Positions 7,394 through 15,565 of a DNA stretch of 37,763 bases are shown piece by piece (the stretch's first letter is position 1; the number at the start of each line of letters is the position of its first letter). Below the pieces are notes generated by a model. The model was not told where the DNA came from and ran no database searches. It was given only the letters and a program-made list of their open reading frames with translations. Source of the stretch: a virus; the IMG/VR virus record IMGVR_UViG_3300025872_000139, positions 1 through 37,763 of that record; one strand, 5' to 3'. The translations under genes were made by a program, and so were the position numbers.

Positions 7394-7483
7394 TTAACGG
7401 ATCCAATGGGGGATTAGCTCAATAACGACTGTGGTGAGCATAGCCAACAAAATAGCCAAGACAATAAACTTGAATTCGCGCAT
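7394..7483 (-). CDS. Tiny single-span membrane peptide, 29 aa
   Basis: ATG 7483 encodes MREFKFIVLAILLAMLTTVV followed by IELIPHWIR and a stop. A charged N-terminus, about 18 hydrophobic residues and a basic end make a convincing single transmembrane helix. AGGTATAAAAC lies upstream. It could be a small membrane or lysis-accessory peptide, but size prevents any family call. It lies in the same direction as the 60-residue gene downstream. Confidence 0.5.
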   Translation of the reverse strand: MREFKFIVLAILLAMLTTVVIELIPHWIR

Positions 7484-7531
7484 TCTTAGTTTTATACCTG
7501 CTACATTATAGCTAATATACAAAACCTGTTA

Positions 7532-8386
7532 ATGGTTGCTAAACTGAATACATCAGATCCTTGGATCCACGCCAAGGACGAGCAACCAGAAGTAATGCGG
7601 TCGATTAATCGGACCGCAGCCAGAATTACACTTAACGGAAAACGTCACTATACAACTCCGTTACCCACTGGACCTGCACCGTCCGTAACCACTATCATCA
7701 GTGAGACAGCTTCCGAAGCAAACAAGCGGAAGCTTGAAATGTGGTCGAAAGCAAATCCAGGTGTTAAAGAAGCTGCTGCCGAACGTGGTACAGCAATCCA
7801 CTACGGCATGGAGCAATACCTCAAGGGGAACAAAAATCCGGAAATTAAAAATGAATACGCGGATTTTTGGGCGGGCATGCCATCAATACTGGACCAGTTC
7901 CAGGAGGTCCTTTGGGCGGAATCACCGATACTTGACAAGTTTGATTTTACTGTCGGTGCTGATGACGTGGCTCGTGTGTGGGGTTGCGATGATGAAGGAC
8001 GTGCCTGGGCTGGTGCTCCTGACATCATTGCTGTGGCTAACAATAAGCTTACTCTTGCTGACTTAAAAACTAGCGTCAAACCATACAGTCGTAAATGGCC
8101 TAAAGACCTAGAGAAAGGATCGCCTGAATGGCGTGACCTCCTTGGTGGTCATATGAAATTTAAAAAAACTTGTAAGCAACTCGCTGCGTATGACATTGCT
8201 ATCGAGCAGACTCTTGGCATGAAAGTACAACAGGCGGCGATCTTAGTGTCGACGCCTGTTCGTACTCAAGTTTTTAAGATCTCCAGGCGTTTCTTGGATT
8301 CTTTGAGAGAAGATTGGCTCAAGATCGTAGCCGAATACTATTCTCAAATTGAGAACTGCAACGTTTACGACCCGGATTTAATTTAA
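7532..8386 (+). CDS. PD-(D/E)XK exonuclease-like protein, 284 aa
   Basis: A RecB/Cas4/lambda-exonuclease-type fold. ERGTAIHYGMEQYL is the helical motif I (RGxxxH), WAGAPDIIAV supplies the metal-binding Asp, and LTLADLKTS is the DxK of motif III. A QLAAYDIA segment matches the Q-x3-Y helix that follows the core in RecB-family nucleases. The role would be DNA end processing in replication or recombination, or host DNA breakdown. It begins with ATG 7532 and ends in a four-base tail-to-tail overlap with the basic repeat protein. It lies near the primase-helicase, which fits a DNA-metabolism job. Confidence 0.8.
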   Translation: MVAKLNTSDPWIHAKDEQPEVMRSINRTAARITLNGKRHYTTPLPTGPAPSVTTIISETASEANKRKLEMWSKANPGVKEAAAERGTAIHYGMEQYLKGNKNPEIKNEYADFWAGMPSILDQFQEVLWAESPILDKFDFTVGADDVARVWGCDDEGRAWAGAPDIIAVANNKLTLADLKTSVKPYSRKWPKDLEKGSPEWRDLLGGHMKFKKTCKQLAAYDIAIEQTLGMKVQQAAILVSTPVRTQVFKISRRFLDSLREDWLKIVAEYYSQIENCNVYDPDLI

Positions 8387-8823
8387 CCAATTCCAATATT
8401 TGGACGGGTGCCAATTCCAACTGATCTGGGTGTCATGCCATAACTAGGTGCTGCGCGTCCAGGGGTTGGTTTGGTTTTGGGAACAGTCCGAGTAGGTCGT
8501 GCGTTTGGTGTAGTTTTTGTTTCAGGAACAGTCCGAGTAGGCCGTGCGTTTGGGGTTGGTTTGGTTTTAGGTGGATTGGTAGCGTTTCTGTCGGCTTTTT
8601 TTGTCACATCACGCGACCATTTTTCTGCAGCTTTATGGCTTTGTTTTGGACTAACAGAAGAAGAGGTTTCTTGTTTGCGTTGTTTAGTTCGCTCACCCTT
8701 CATTGATGCTTTATCTTGTTTGTCTTGACGGCTTGCAGGTTTGGGCATGTTCCCTTTACCTGCCTTGTCAACTGCGCCTTTGACTGGTTTTTGACGCCCC
8801 GCGTCGGTACGAGTACTCTTCAT
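8383..8823 (-). CDS. Highly basic, repeat-containing disordered protein, 146 aa
   Basis: Dominated by Lys, Arg, Thr and Pro, with almost no hydrophobic core. The C-terminal half has a 15-residue repeat, TPNARPTRTVPETKT, present twice and partly a third time; the corresponding 45-base DNA repeat is at 8463-8571. The end is Gly/Ile-rich (RSVGIGTRPNIGIG). Such a protein is expected to bind DNA or RNA or be a flexible linker. It is convergent with the nuclease gene and divergent from the 94-residue gene at 8865. I know no family for it. Confidence 0.6.
   Translation of the reverse strand: MKSTRTDAGRQKPVKGAVDKAGKGNMPKPASRQDKQDKASMKGERTKQRKQETSSSVSPKQSHKAAEKWSRDVTKKADRNATNPPKTKPTPNARPTRTVPETKTTPNARPTRTVPKTKPTPGRAAPSYGMTPRSVGIGTRPNIGIG
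8463..8571. repeat. 45-bp tandem repeat inside the basic protein gene
   Basis: The segment GGAACAGTCCGAGTAGG starts at 8480 and again at 8525, and GGTTGGTTTGGTTTT appears on both sides, giving about 2.4 copies with a period of 45 bases (15 codons). The period keeps the reading frame, so copy number can vary without breaking the protein. Confidence 0.85.
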
Positions 8824-8864
8824 AGTTTTAATATCTATAAACTAATTATATCTAAAAAAACATT

Positions 8865-9149
8865 ATGTTCGATCCTCTGTTTAAACAATTAATTGATGCT
8901 GTAGTCAAATGGTGGAAACGCATTTGGTTTGAAGCAAAACTTAAGGCCAGACTTGATATGATCGAATTGGAAAATCGAATCCAAGCTGAGATTGAGCTTG
9001 AAAAACAAAACAAACCAATCTACAGAGAACATCCGATTGATCCAGTGCTCCAAACAGGTGAATCCCGAAAGCTTGGGGGAGCAATGCAGTTGACAGCGCT
9101 TTGGTATAAAGATGACCAAACAGCAGATCAACAAACTGGAGAACCGTAA
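8865..9149 (+). CDS. Hypothetical protein, 94 aa
   Basis: Starts MFDPLFKQLIDAVVKWWKRI, an amphipathic helix rich in Trp and Lys, followed by a charged helix (ARLDMIELENRIQAEIELEK) and a polar tail. The N-terminus could lie on a membrane surface. The next gene starts inside its last 38 bases in another frame, a tight coupling that supports both. No domain recognised. Confidence 0.65.
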   Translation: MFDPLFKQLIDAVVKWWKRIWFEAKLKARLDMIELENRIQAEIELEKQNKPIYREHPIDPVLQTGESRKLGGAMQLTALWYKDDQTADQQTGEP

Positions 9150-9276
9150 GCGACACGCTTGGGACGTGGCGCATCAGGTGGTTTTAACCGCAGGAGGAGA
9201 TGTACTGCAGGTTTACGAAGAATTGATGAAATATTTTGAAACTATTGATCCAATTAATGAGTCGCATAAGACTTAG
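9112..9276 (+). CDS. Small hypothetical protein, 54 aa
   Basis: ATG 9112 encodes MTKQQINKLENRKRHAWDVA, then VVLTAGGDVLQVYEELMKYF and a stop at 9274-9276. It looks like a compact helical protein with a basic N-terminal half and an acidic C-terminal half. It overlaps the 94-residue gene by 38 bases in a different frame. Composition and continuity of the frame support a real gene; function unknown. Confidence 0.65.
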   Translation: MTKQQINKLENRKRHAWDVAHQVVLTAGGDVLQVYEELMKYFETIDPINESHKT

Positions 9277-9352
9277 TAATCTTTGGAAAGTTGTAATGGG
9301 TCTTCTGGGTTGGTCGCCGTAGGATAAGAAAACATCAAGTCAAGCCCTCACC

Positions 9353-9538
9353 ATGGACATCAATGTCGCAATGGGTGAGTGGATAAATAGTCTCATGAGT
9401 CGCATGTCAAATGCGGCGGATGGGGATTGTTTTTATCTGCCCACTGACATGCATCTTCACGCTTTTTATTTATTAAAAGAGACGGCGTTTGCAGATAAAA
9501 ACTTTAAAGTAGAAGTTCGATCGGAAACCCAGGCATGA
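9353..9538 (+). CDS. Small hypothetical protein, 61 aa
   Basis: Starts MDINVAMGEWINSLMSRMSN and contains DGDCFYLPTDMHLHAFYLLK. Its TGA overlaps the ATG of the primase-helicase (ATGA), which indicates translational coupling, so it may be made in proportion to the replication protein. No family recognised. Confidence 0.65.
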   Translation: MDINVAMGEWINSLMSRMSNAADGDCFYLPTDMHLHAFYLLKETAFADKNFKVEVRSETQA

Positions 9539-12159
9539 CCAATATCAACCAACAAGCACTCAAGCCTGGCGAAATTAAGCTCAACTACATTCCCATTGAT
9601 TGGCCCCTCACTCCACTGGGTCCAAACAAAGATCCATACATCGCAGGTTGGCAAAATAAACCCTATAGCCCCCAGGAGATCGAGAGTGAAGTGCTTGCAG
9701 GGCGTTGTAAAGCTGTAGGTCTGCTCGGTGGTCCTGTCTACAACCATCCCTATGGTTTGGTTTGGGTTGATGTTGACGGTCTCACCGTCTACCAACTTAT
9801 CGAGGAACTTGCTGAACTCCCCTTTTCTGAAGCACTGCCTCCAACACTGACCATTCTCAGCGGTAAAGAGGGGCGTGAGCGGAAGCTATACCGTCTATCT
9901 CGGGAGCAGCACAAGCACTTTGTCCGCAACAAATACACCTGGCACGCGGAAGGAGCAAAAGAAAAACTAGAGATTCTCTGGAAACGGCACCAAGGTGTGC
10001 TAATGGGTCTGCACCCGGAGACAGAAGGCTACTTCACCGCTCTAGATCAAGGGTTTGAATGGATCCAGGGATTGCCTGAATTCCCGGATTGGTTGCTGAA
10101 TGCCATTGTTCAGAAAAATGTCAAGCACGGTGTTCCAGCAAAAGAAACTACTCGCATCGTTGGTCCATCCTTTGCAATCAACGCAGAGATTGATTTAGAA
10201 CGCGACATGCAACTGGCCCTGGAGGCCATGTGGGGCATGCCGCCAGAAGCAACAGATGACTACGACATCTGGATCACAGTCGGCCAATCGCTCCATTCAC
10301 TGGACGAAAGCCTACTCGATCAATGGGATCAATGGTCTCAACAAAGCGATAAATATCGGGACGGTGAGTGTCAACGGCGGTGGCGTTCCTTCTCAAAAGG
10401 CGGTGGCCGTGGCGTCGGTTCTCTTATTCACGTTGCTAAAGAAAACGGATGGAAGCCATCGGAAAACCATAAGGCAATGAACGTTGATGATGGCGTACTT
10501 GATCACGTATCCAAACTATTAAACGAACTGGAAGAAGATTTAGGTATGAAACAATCCAACATTAATGTATTAGACGCAGCTCCAAAAACGCGTTGGACTG
10601 CAACTGCTCAGAGCGGCAAGAATAAAAAGAAAGATGAAAAACCTCGTAATCCTTCCTACGACGTAATCGCTGACATCCTGCTGCAGGACTACCAGGGTAA
10701 CCTGCGTTACAGCCAGTCGCATGGCGCTTTCTTCATGTATGAATACCAGCGGAAGGGACTGTGGTCACAGCTGTCGGAATACGAAGTAAAGGGCGACATT
10801 AAAGGCAGATTAGAAGCCATCAAAAAAGGGCTGCTTCACAGTGGATATTCCATGAAGCTGATCTCCGATGTTATGGAACAACTGCGAATTTCCACCATCT
10901 TTGATGACTGGTATGAAGGTAACGATTTCTTGCTATTCACCAACGGAATCCTAAAGGTTGAGACGCGGGAGCTGCTTCCGTTTGACCGGGAGATGCACAT
11001 CACGCAACAACTGCCTTATGAATACGATCCTTACGCAACTTGTGAGCCGATCATTAAGTGGCTGAAGTCCACACAAAATGACAGCTGGGGTCGGGTCCAG
11101 GTGTTGCGAGCATGGCTGCGGGCAGTGCTGATGAGTAACTCCAACATCCAAAAGTTTGTTGAGATTGTGGGTCCAGGTAAGTCTGGTAAATCAACCTACA
11201 GCAACCTTGCTCATGCACTGGTTGGTGATGACAACGCCATGATTTCTTCATTGGAACATCTGGAAAAGAACCGTTTTGAAACCGCCAACCTTTATAAGAA
11301 AAAGCTTCTGCTCTTCAATGATGTAGAACGTTATGGCGGCTCAGTCTCAGTCTTGAAAGCAATCACCGGTCGTGACCTGATTCGTAACGAGCGCAAGTTC
11401 CAAGCGGGTAGCCAGAAGCCATTTAAGTTCAATGGTTTGGTTATGATCACGGCCAACGAACCAATCCAGACCACCGACCCAACCTCAGGTCTTGCCCGTC
11501 GTCGTCTCACCATTCCATTCGATCAACCATTCACCGGTAGTTCTGCTGAGCAACGCACCCTTATTGATATGGATGATCGCGGTCATCCCTTTGGTGAATT
11601 TGCTGCTTTGCTCCCAGGTCTGGTGAACTGGGTTCTGGATATGCCAGAGGCTGAGATGCGTGAATACCTCATGGAGACTAATGAAAAAGTTGACTTCTTT
11701 GCCAAGCATCACAAGGAGCAAATCCTTAAGTCCAACCAAATCCTTGATTGGATGCAGCATTGTGTTGTGTTTGATCCAGGTATTGCTACTCCTGTGGGTC
11801 TTGCAAAACATGCGCCCGGCGGTGTCTCCAACCTCTACATCAACTGGGATAAGTGGTTGTATGCCAGCTACTGCGAATTCTCACGTGGTTCAAACAGCAA
11901 CATCCTTGGTCGCAGCCGGTTTGAATCCCTCCTGATGGACGTATGTGTACATCAACTCAAGTTGAATGTTTATCAATTCAAAAACAGTCGCGGTATGCGT
12001 GTCGTCAACATTGCACTTCGGGCCTCTGGTCCCAAATACGAGCAGTATCCGTCCCTTGTGGAAGTTGGTTTAAACAAAGAAGAATGGCGCACTTTCTACG
12101 GTGATGTAATTGACAAAACACCTAATGCGACAATGGAAGAGGTAGCAGAAGAACTGTGA
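9535..12159 (+). CDS. Primase-polymerase / SF3 helicase replication protein, 874 aa
   Basis: A two-activity replication protein. Residues 1-200 resemble an archaeo-eukaryotic primase-polymerase domain: VWVDVDG supplies D79/D81 and LEILWKRHQGVLMG a conserved basic loop. Residues 220-305 match the PriCT-2 primase C-terminal domain (DDYDIWITVGQSLH...GGRGVGSL). Residues 380-660 are a D5/SF3-type helicase: Walker A GPGKSGKST (546-554), Walker B LLLFND (591-596) and motif C ITANEP with sensor N641, then an Arg-rich finger LARRR. It would unwind the origin and prime, possibly also copy, phage DNA. It is coupled to the preceding gene by ATGA and to speD by GTGA. Confidence 0.9.
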   Translation: MTNINQQALKPGEIKLNYIPIDWPLTPLGPNKDPYIAGWQNKPYSPQEIESEVLAGRCKAVGLLGGPVYNHPYGLVWVDVDGLTVYQLIEELAELPFSEALPPTLTILSGKEGRERKLYRLSREQHKHFVRNKYTWHAEGAKEKLEILWKRHQGVLMGLHPETEGYFTALDQGFEWIQGLPEFPDWLLNAIVQKNVKHGVPAKETTRIVGPSFAINAEIDLERDMQLALEAMWGMPPEATDDYDIWITVGQSLHSLDESLLDQWDQWSQQSDKYRDGECQRRWRSFSKGGGRGVGSLIHVAKENGWKPSENHKAMNVDDGVLDHVSKLLNELEEDLGMKQSNINVLDAAPKTRWTATAQSGKNKKKDEKPRNPSYDVIADILLQDYQGNLRYSQSHGAFFMYEYQRKGLWSQLSEYEVKGDIKGRLEAIKKGLLHSGYSMKLISDVMEQLRISTIFDDWYEGNDFLLFTNGILKVETRELLPFDREMHITQQLPYEYDPYATCEPIIKWLKSTQNDSWGRVQVLRAWLRAVLMSNSNIQKFVEIVGPGKSGKSTYSNLAHALVGDDNAMISSLEHLEKNRFETANLYKKKLLLFNDVERYGGSVSVLKAITGRDLIRNERKFQAGSQKPFKFNGLVMITANEPIQTTDPTSGLARRRLTIPFDQPFTGSSAEQRTLIDMDDRGHPFGEFAALLPGLVNWVLDMPEAEMREYLMETNEKVDFFAKHHKEQILKSNQILDWMQHCVVFDPGIATPVGLAKHAPGGVSNLYINWDKWLYASYCEFSRGSNSNILGRSRFESLLMDVCVHQLKLNVYQFKNSRGMRVVNIALRASGPKYEQYPSLVEVGLNKEEWRTFYGDVIDKTPNATMEEVAEEL

Positions 12160-12503
12160 GCAACGGGCGGCACCTCATCCTTGATCTCTACGACTGTGAT
12201 CAAGAATTGCTAGACAACTACGATGAGTTAGAACGCCTGCTCCAGGTGGCGCTTAATATGGCAGGCGCCAAAATCTTACGAATCTTTGGTGAAAAATTTC
12301 AGCCGCAAGGGGTAACCCTTCTTGCACTATTGGCTGAATCACATGCATCTATTCATACATGGCCTGAGTTGGGCTATGTTGCTATAGATCTTTATACCTG
12401 TGGTGATACAACTAACACGCACAGAGCAGCTGAATTCTTGAAAAAAAAATTAAAAGCAAAACAATCTAAGGAAAAAGAATTGGTACGGTCTATAACTCCT
12501 TGA
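12156..12503 (+). CDS. speD: S-adenosylmethionine decarboxylase proenzyme
   Basis: Makes decarboxylated S-adenosylmethionine for spermidine synthesis. The chain is 115 residues, usual for the short prokaryotic class. The self-cleavage site that creates the pyruvoyl cofactor is E61-S62 in LLAESHASIHTWPE, the processing His is H67, and the catalytic Cys is C82 in DLYTCG. The start is GTG at 12156, overlapping the primase stop as GTGA. The gene is a frequent cyanophage passenger; polyamines may help DNA packing or host physiology. No spermidine synthase lies in the window, so host SpeE or arginine decarboxylase would have to complete the route. Confidence 0.92.
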   Translation: MSNGRHLILDLYDCDQELLDNYDELERLLQVALNMAGAKILRIFGEKFQPQGVTLLALLAESHASIHTWPELGYVAIDLYTCGDTTNTHRAAEFLKKKLKAKQSKEKELVRSITP

Positions 12504-12539
12504 TAATTTGTATACTATTTTCAGTCAACAAACAATTAA

Positions 12540-13811
12540 ATGACTGAAAATAAACCCAAGCTTTTGTGGGTCGGTGACATTGTTGCCACCACTGGTTTTG
12601 CACGTGTTACTGAAAACGTACTGAGTCGTCTAAAAGATCGGTATGAAATCCATGTGCTTGGGTGCAACTGGCATGGCGATTACACACCACTGCAGCAAGA
12701 GTACTTCATGTACCCAGCTGCCAACATGTATCAGAACCAGCCTTTTGGCGAAGCGCGTATCCGTGAAATCACTGAACGCGTACGGCCCAATGTGATCTTC
12801 ACGATTAATGACTGCTGGATCATCAATAACCAGTGGAATCAAATTAAAGACCTAAAGCAGGAAATTGGTTTTAAATTTGTTGGCTACTATCCAATGGACT
12901 CTTACGGGTGGTACGGCTGCCTGACGGAGACCATGCACGAATGGGACGCAGCTGTTTGCTATACGAAATTTGGTGCAGAAGAAACCTTAAGCGCAGGAGT
13001 TGATAAGCCCATCTGGGTAGTACCTCATGGTGTCACCGCTGGTCAGTTCTATCCCAAGGACAAAACAGTATGTCGCAAAGAACTGAATTTGGATCCTGAT
13101 GACTTCATTGTTTTTAACGGGAATCGCAACCAGTTCCGTAAACGTATTGACTTAACCATTTCGGCGTTTGCCAAATTTGCAGTTGGTCGACCGGACGCCA
13201 AGCTTTACTTGCATATGGGGCAAAAAGACCAGGGTTGGGACATCATGCCTCTCTTCCATCGAGAAATGAGCCGTCAAGGTCTGGATGCCAATAACCGCAT
13301 CATCATGACAACGCCTACTCCCCATGGACCCTCTGTGCCCGTAGATCTTCTTAACACCATCTACAACGTGGCTGACGTGGGCGTCAACACCTGTAAAGGA
13401 GAAGGTTGGGGCCTGGTTAACTTCGAACATGCAGCCTGTCGTGTGGCCCAGGTGGTTCCTGATCACACCTCCTGTAAAGAAATCTTTGAAGGTTGCGGTC
13501 CTCTGATTCGTAACCTCCACGCTGATGTTGACACCAACTTCGGTCGCATCATGCCCTGCCCGGATGACAACCATCTGGCTGACATTCTTGCAGAGCTTTA
13601 CGAAAACCGAGACAAACTTGATGACGTGGCGCAGAAATGTTACGACCGCGTCACTGATTCTTGCTTCAACTGGGACGCCGTTGCATCTGATTTTAATGAG
13701 GTGTTCCAAGAGGTGTTAGCCAAAAAAGAAGAGCCTCAGATCAAGACCAGCAAGCGGAAGAAACAACGCAAAGAAGCTGAGAATAAGGAGTTGACCGAGG
13801 TGACTGCATGA
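12540..13811 (+). CDS. GT4-family glycosyltransferase, 423 aa
   Basis: A GT-B-fold retaining glycosyltransferase. The N-terminal domain opens LLWVGDIVATTGFARVT, a glycine-containing acceptor loop. The C-terminal donor domain has VFNGNRNQFRKRID (phosphate-binding basic residues) and CKGEGWGLVNFEHAAC, the E288-x7-E296 nucleotide-sugar motif. The last 30 residues are a Lys/Glu-rich tail (KTSKRKKQRKEAE), probably disordered. A TATACT hexamer lies about 24 bases before the ATG and may be a -10 box. It overlaps the phosphomannose isomerase by ATGA. Donor and acceptor are unknown; a mannose-derived nucleotide sugar is suggested by its neighbour. Confidence 0.85.
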   Translation: MTENKPKLLWVGDIVATTGFARVTENVLSRLKDRYEIHVLGCNWHGDYTPLQQEYFMYPAANMYQNQPFGEARIREITERVRPNVIFTINDCWIINNQWNQIKDLKQEIGFKFVGYYPMDSYGWYGCLTETMHEWDAAVCYTKFGAEETLSAGVDKPIWVVPHGVTAGQFYPKDKTVCRKELNLDPDDFIVFNGNRNQFRKRIDLTISAFAKFAVGRPDAKLYLHMGQKDQGWDIMPLFHREMSRQGLDANNRIIMTTPTPHGPSVPVDLLNTIYNVADVGVNTCKGEGWGLVNFEHAACRVAQVVPDHTSCKEIFEGCGPLIRNLHADVDTNFGRIMPCPDDNHLADILAELYENRDKLDDVAQKCYDRVTDSCFNWDAVASDFNEVFQEVLAKKEEPQIKTSKRKKQRKEAENKELTEVTA

Positions 13812-14149
13812 CCTATGCGGAGGAGAGACCCTGGGGTTGGTTTGAAACGCTTGTGTCGGGAACGACGTACAAGGTTAAGTTGATCTCAGTTAAGCCTCAA
13901 TCGAGACTCAGTCTTCAGAGGCATGAGCACCGCTCGGAACACTGGGTGGTAGTAACAGGTACGGGCGTGATCACCGTAGAAGACGCGGAAATCCTCGCCT
14001 CCCCCGGCACCACTGCTTTCATCCCCGTTGGTGCCGTTCACCGGCTGGAGGCTAGTGATTCGGAACTCGTGCTGGTTGAGGTCCAGAGGGGGGTCAAGTT
14101 GTATGAGGAGGACATCACCCGCTTGAGTGATGACTACGGCCGGAAATAA
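13808..14149 (+). CDS. Type II mannose-6-phosphate isomerase, cupin domain, 113 aa
   Basis: Matches the C-terminal isomerase half of bifunctional ManC/AlgA proteins, here as a free domain. RPWGWFETL begins the fold; SLQRHEHRSEHWVVVTGTG gives the cupin metal-binding His/Glu cluster, and FIPVGAVHRLE the second His motif; the end LSDDYGR is family-typical. It would interconvert fructose-6-phosphate and mannose-6-phosphate, the entry to GDP-mannose. The guanylyltransferase half is absent, so host enzymes must form GDP-mannose. It follows the glycosyltransferase with an ATGA overlap and is ended by the strong terminator at 14181. Confidence 0.9.
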   Translation: MTYAEERPWGWFETLVSGTTYKVKLISVKPQSRLSLQRHEHRSEHWVVVTGTGVITVEDAEILASPGTTAFIPVGAVHRLEASDSELVLVEVQRGVKLYEEDITRLSDDYGRK

Positions 14150-14180
14150 AGCTAAGGTTTGCGCGGAGACGATCGAGGGG

Positions 14181-14211
14181 AGGGGGCTGCGCCAGTCAGC
14201 CTCCTTTTTTT
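14181..14211 (+). terminator. Rho-independent terminator after the primase-speD-GT-isomerase unit
   Basis: AGGGGGCTG (14181-14189) pairs with CAGCCTCCT (14197-14205), nine pairs with one G-U, around a seven-base loop, and runs straight into seven T residues. It is 32 bases downstream of the isomerase stop. Confidence 0.92.
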
Positions 14212-14512
14212 GTGCATTGAAATCCCCTTTTTTTACGCATTGAATCTCATGTTGAGACTTGGATGAGGTGCGTAGGAACAGAGAATAGAAGGTCGCCTAC
14301 TCCCCCCCTAAGGCGAATGACACTATGGTTAAAGGGTGTAATGTCTAAAAGTTCGGGAAGAAAGCAAAGAGAAATAAAGTACGTACACTTTGGTCAAGCG
14401 GCGTCATTTAACTGTATATAAAGAGTAAAATTAAGCATTCTTAGTTTTTTCTGCACGCTTGACCTGCCCTGGCAGCTCCATTACTATGTTTTTCAGCTCC
14501 ATCGTCCTCCAA
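14212..14512. other. Gene-poor stretch with one hairpin
   Basis: No credible plus-strand gene. TCGCCT at 14293-14298 pairs with AGGCGA at 14311-14316 around a C-rich loop, without a T run, so it is not a standard terminator. A TGTATATAAAG element near 14413 could be a -10 region for the HNH-like gene downstream. A minus-strand mini-frame (14431-14502) with a GGAGG upstream is treated under findings. Confidence 0.5.
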
Positions 14513-14872
14513 ATGTCCCGCAACCACAAGGAAATGCCCCCCTTCTGGCGCGTCCAAGAGTTGCTGCAGCTATCGGACAAGTACCCCAGTGGTCTGGAGT
14601 GGCGTATCAAGAAGGCATGCAACCCCGCTGGTAGCCAGGCGGGTCGCCTTAACAAGGTCAGCGGTTATTACATGGTTTGCATCGACAACGTGGTCTACCT
14701 CGCACACCGTGTGGTGTACTACTTACGTACTGGTACTGACCCAATCAACATGGACATAGTACATAAATACTCCAATAAAGACAAAGACAACAGGAAAGAA
14801 CTACAAACAAACAAAAAATATGCAAAAAAGGAAAAAATTAAAAATGTTTACCCGCAGGCTTTATTTCCTTAG
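14513..14872 (+). CDS. Degenerate HNH-family protein, 119 aa
   Basis: From ATG 14513 the protein reads MSRNHKEMPPFWRVQELL. PSGLEWRIKK, GSQAGRLNKVSGYYMVCIDN and YLAHRVVYYLRTGTDP follow the usual N-terminal half of phage HNH homing nucleases. The expected core would be D-H-x-x-N...N-R-x-x-N-L; here it reads MDIVHKYSNKDKDNRKELQ, and beyond it the sequence becomes Lys/Asn-rich with no closing His. The nuclease is therefore probably inactive or truncated. The start is uncertain: ATG 14459 is possible, but its extra 18 residues look non-conserved. A separate HNH-type gene begins two bases after its stop. Confidence 0.6.
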   Translation: MSRNHKEMPPFWRVQELLQLSDKYPSGLEWRIKKACNPAGSQAGRLNKVSGYYMVCIDNVVYLAHRVVYYLRTGTDPINMDIVHKYSNKDKDNRKELQTNKKYAKKEKIKNVYPQALFP

Positions 14873-14874
14873 CC

Positions 14875-15537
14875 ATGGCAAACCTCCATCGGTCGGAACG
14901 AAAGCTTTTTGAGACTGTTGCTTTCCGTTTCGTACCAGGCATTGACGCCCTTGATAATAAGTCTCTTGAGACGCATGGGTACTACAAGGGTTTTGTTTGT
15001 CCACACGGTCATGTGATCCGGGATCTTGCGGAGCACTGGTGTTACCACTGCGTTCATAAGATCCAGTCCAATATTTGTGGCTTTGACATCAACTACATTC
15101 ACGTTGAGTACAAGGCCAAATACCACAAGATTTGGCATCAAATAGAAATTGGTGAGTCGGATGAGTGCTGGAGTATCAATACCCCTGGCGCTTATTCCCC
15201 TAAACGTGTCTGCGTTCCTTCCTACCGTTCTGCTTACAGTCACCAAAAGTCTGAGAACTTAAGTTTCCATAAGGCGTTATACAACTGTGCCTGGGGGGAC
15301 GTGGGGGCAATGGTGGTGACACGACTATGCGGGAACCCCAGATGCGGCAACCCTCTTCACTTAGTCTCCAGCTGGAATAAAGCGTTCCCTCCAGGAGCAG
15401 TCCATCCATTTGAACTTGAGTTTCAGGCTGAAAAACTTATGGCCTACGGACAACATAAAGACAATCCCCTGGTATTTAATCACACATTTCGTAACGCTAT
15501 TACATTTCCAAAAGGCACAGAAATACCAGACGAGTAG
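14875..15537 (+). CDS. HNH/zinc-binding endonuclease-like protein, 220 aa
   Basis: Residues about 42-60 contain CPHGH and WCYHCVHK, a Cys/His zinc knuckle. The C-terminal third has TRLCGNPRCGNPLHLVSSWN, the C-G-N-P-x-C-x-N-P-x-H-L signature of an HNH variant. Between them lies a segment resembling a substrate-recognition domain (IGESDECWSI...KALYN). It would cut or nick DNA as a homing or defence-type enzyme. It follows the degenerate HNH gene by two bases, so the two may share an mRNA, and is full length for this group as far as I can judge. Confidence 0.75.
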   Translation: MANLHRSERKLFETVAFRFVPGIDALDNKSLETHGYYKGFVCPHGHVIRDLAEHWCYHCVHKIQSNICGFDINYIHVEYKAKYHKIWHQIEIGESDECWSINTPGAYSPKRVCVPSYRSAYSHQKSENLSFHKALYNCAWGDVGAMVVTRLCGNPRCGNPLHLVSSWNKAFPPGAVHPFELEFQAEKLMAYGQHKDNPLVFNHTFRNAITFPKGTEIPDE

Positions 15538-15565
15538 AATGTCTTTAAAAGTTTACAAAATATAA

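Noticed and set aside
7480-14448. 14-base direct repeat GCATTCTTAGTTTT at 7480-7493 and 14435-14448
   Set aside because: A pair of this length is expected by chance in a window this size; flanks do not match.
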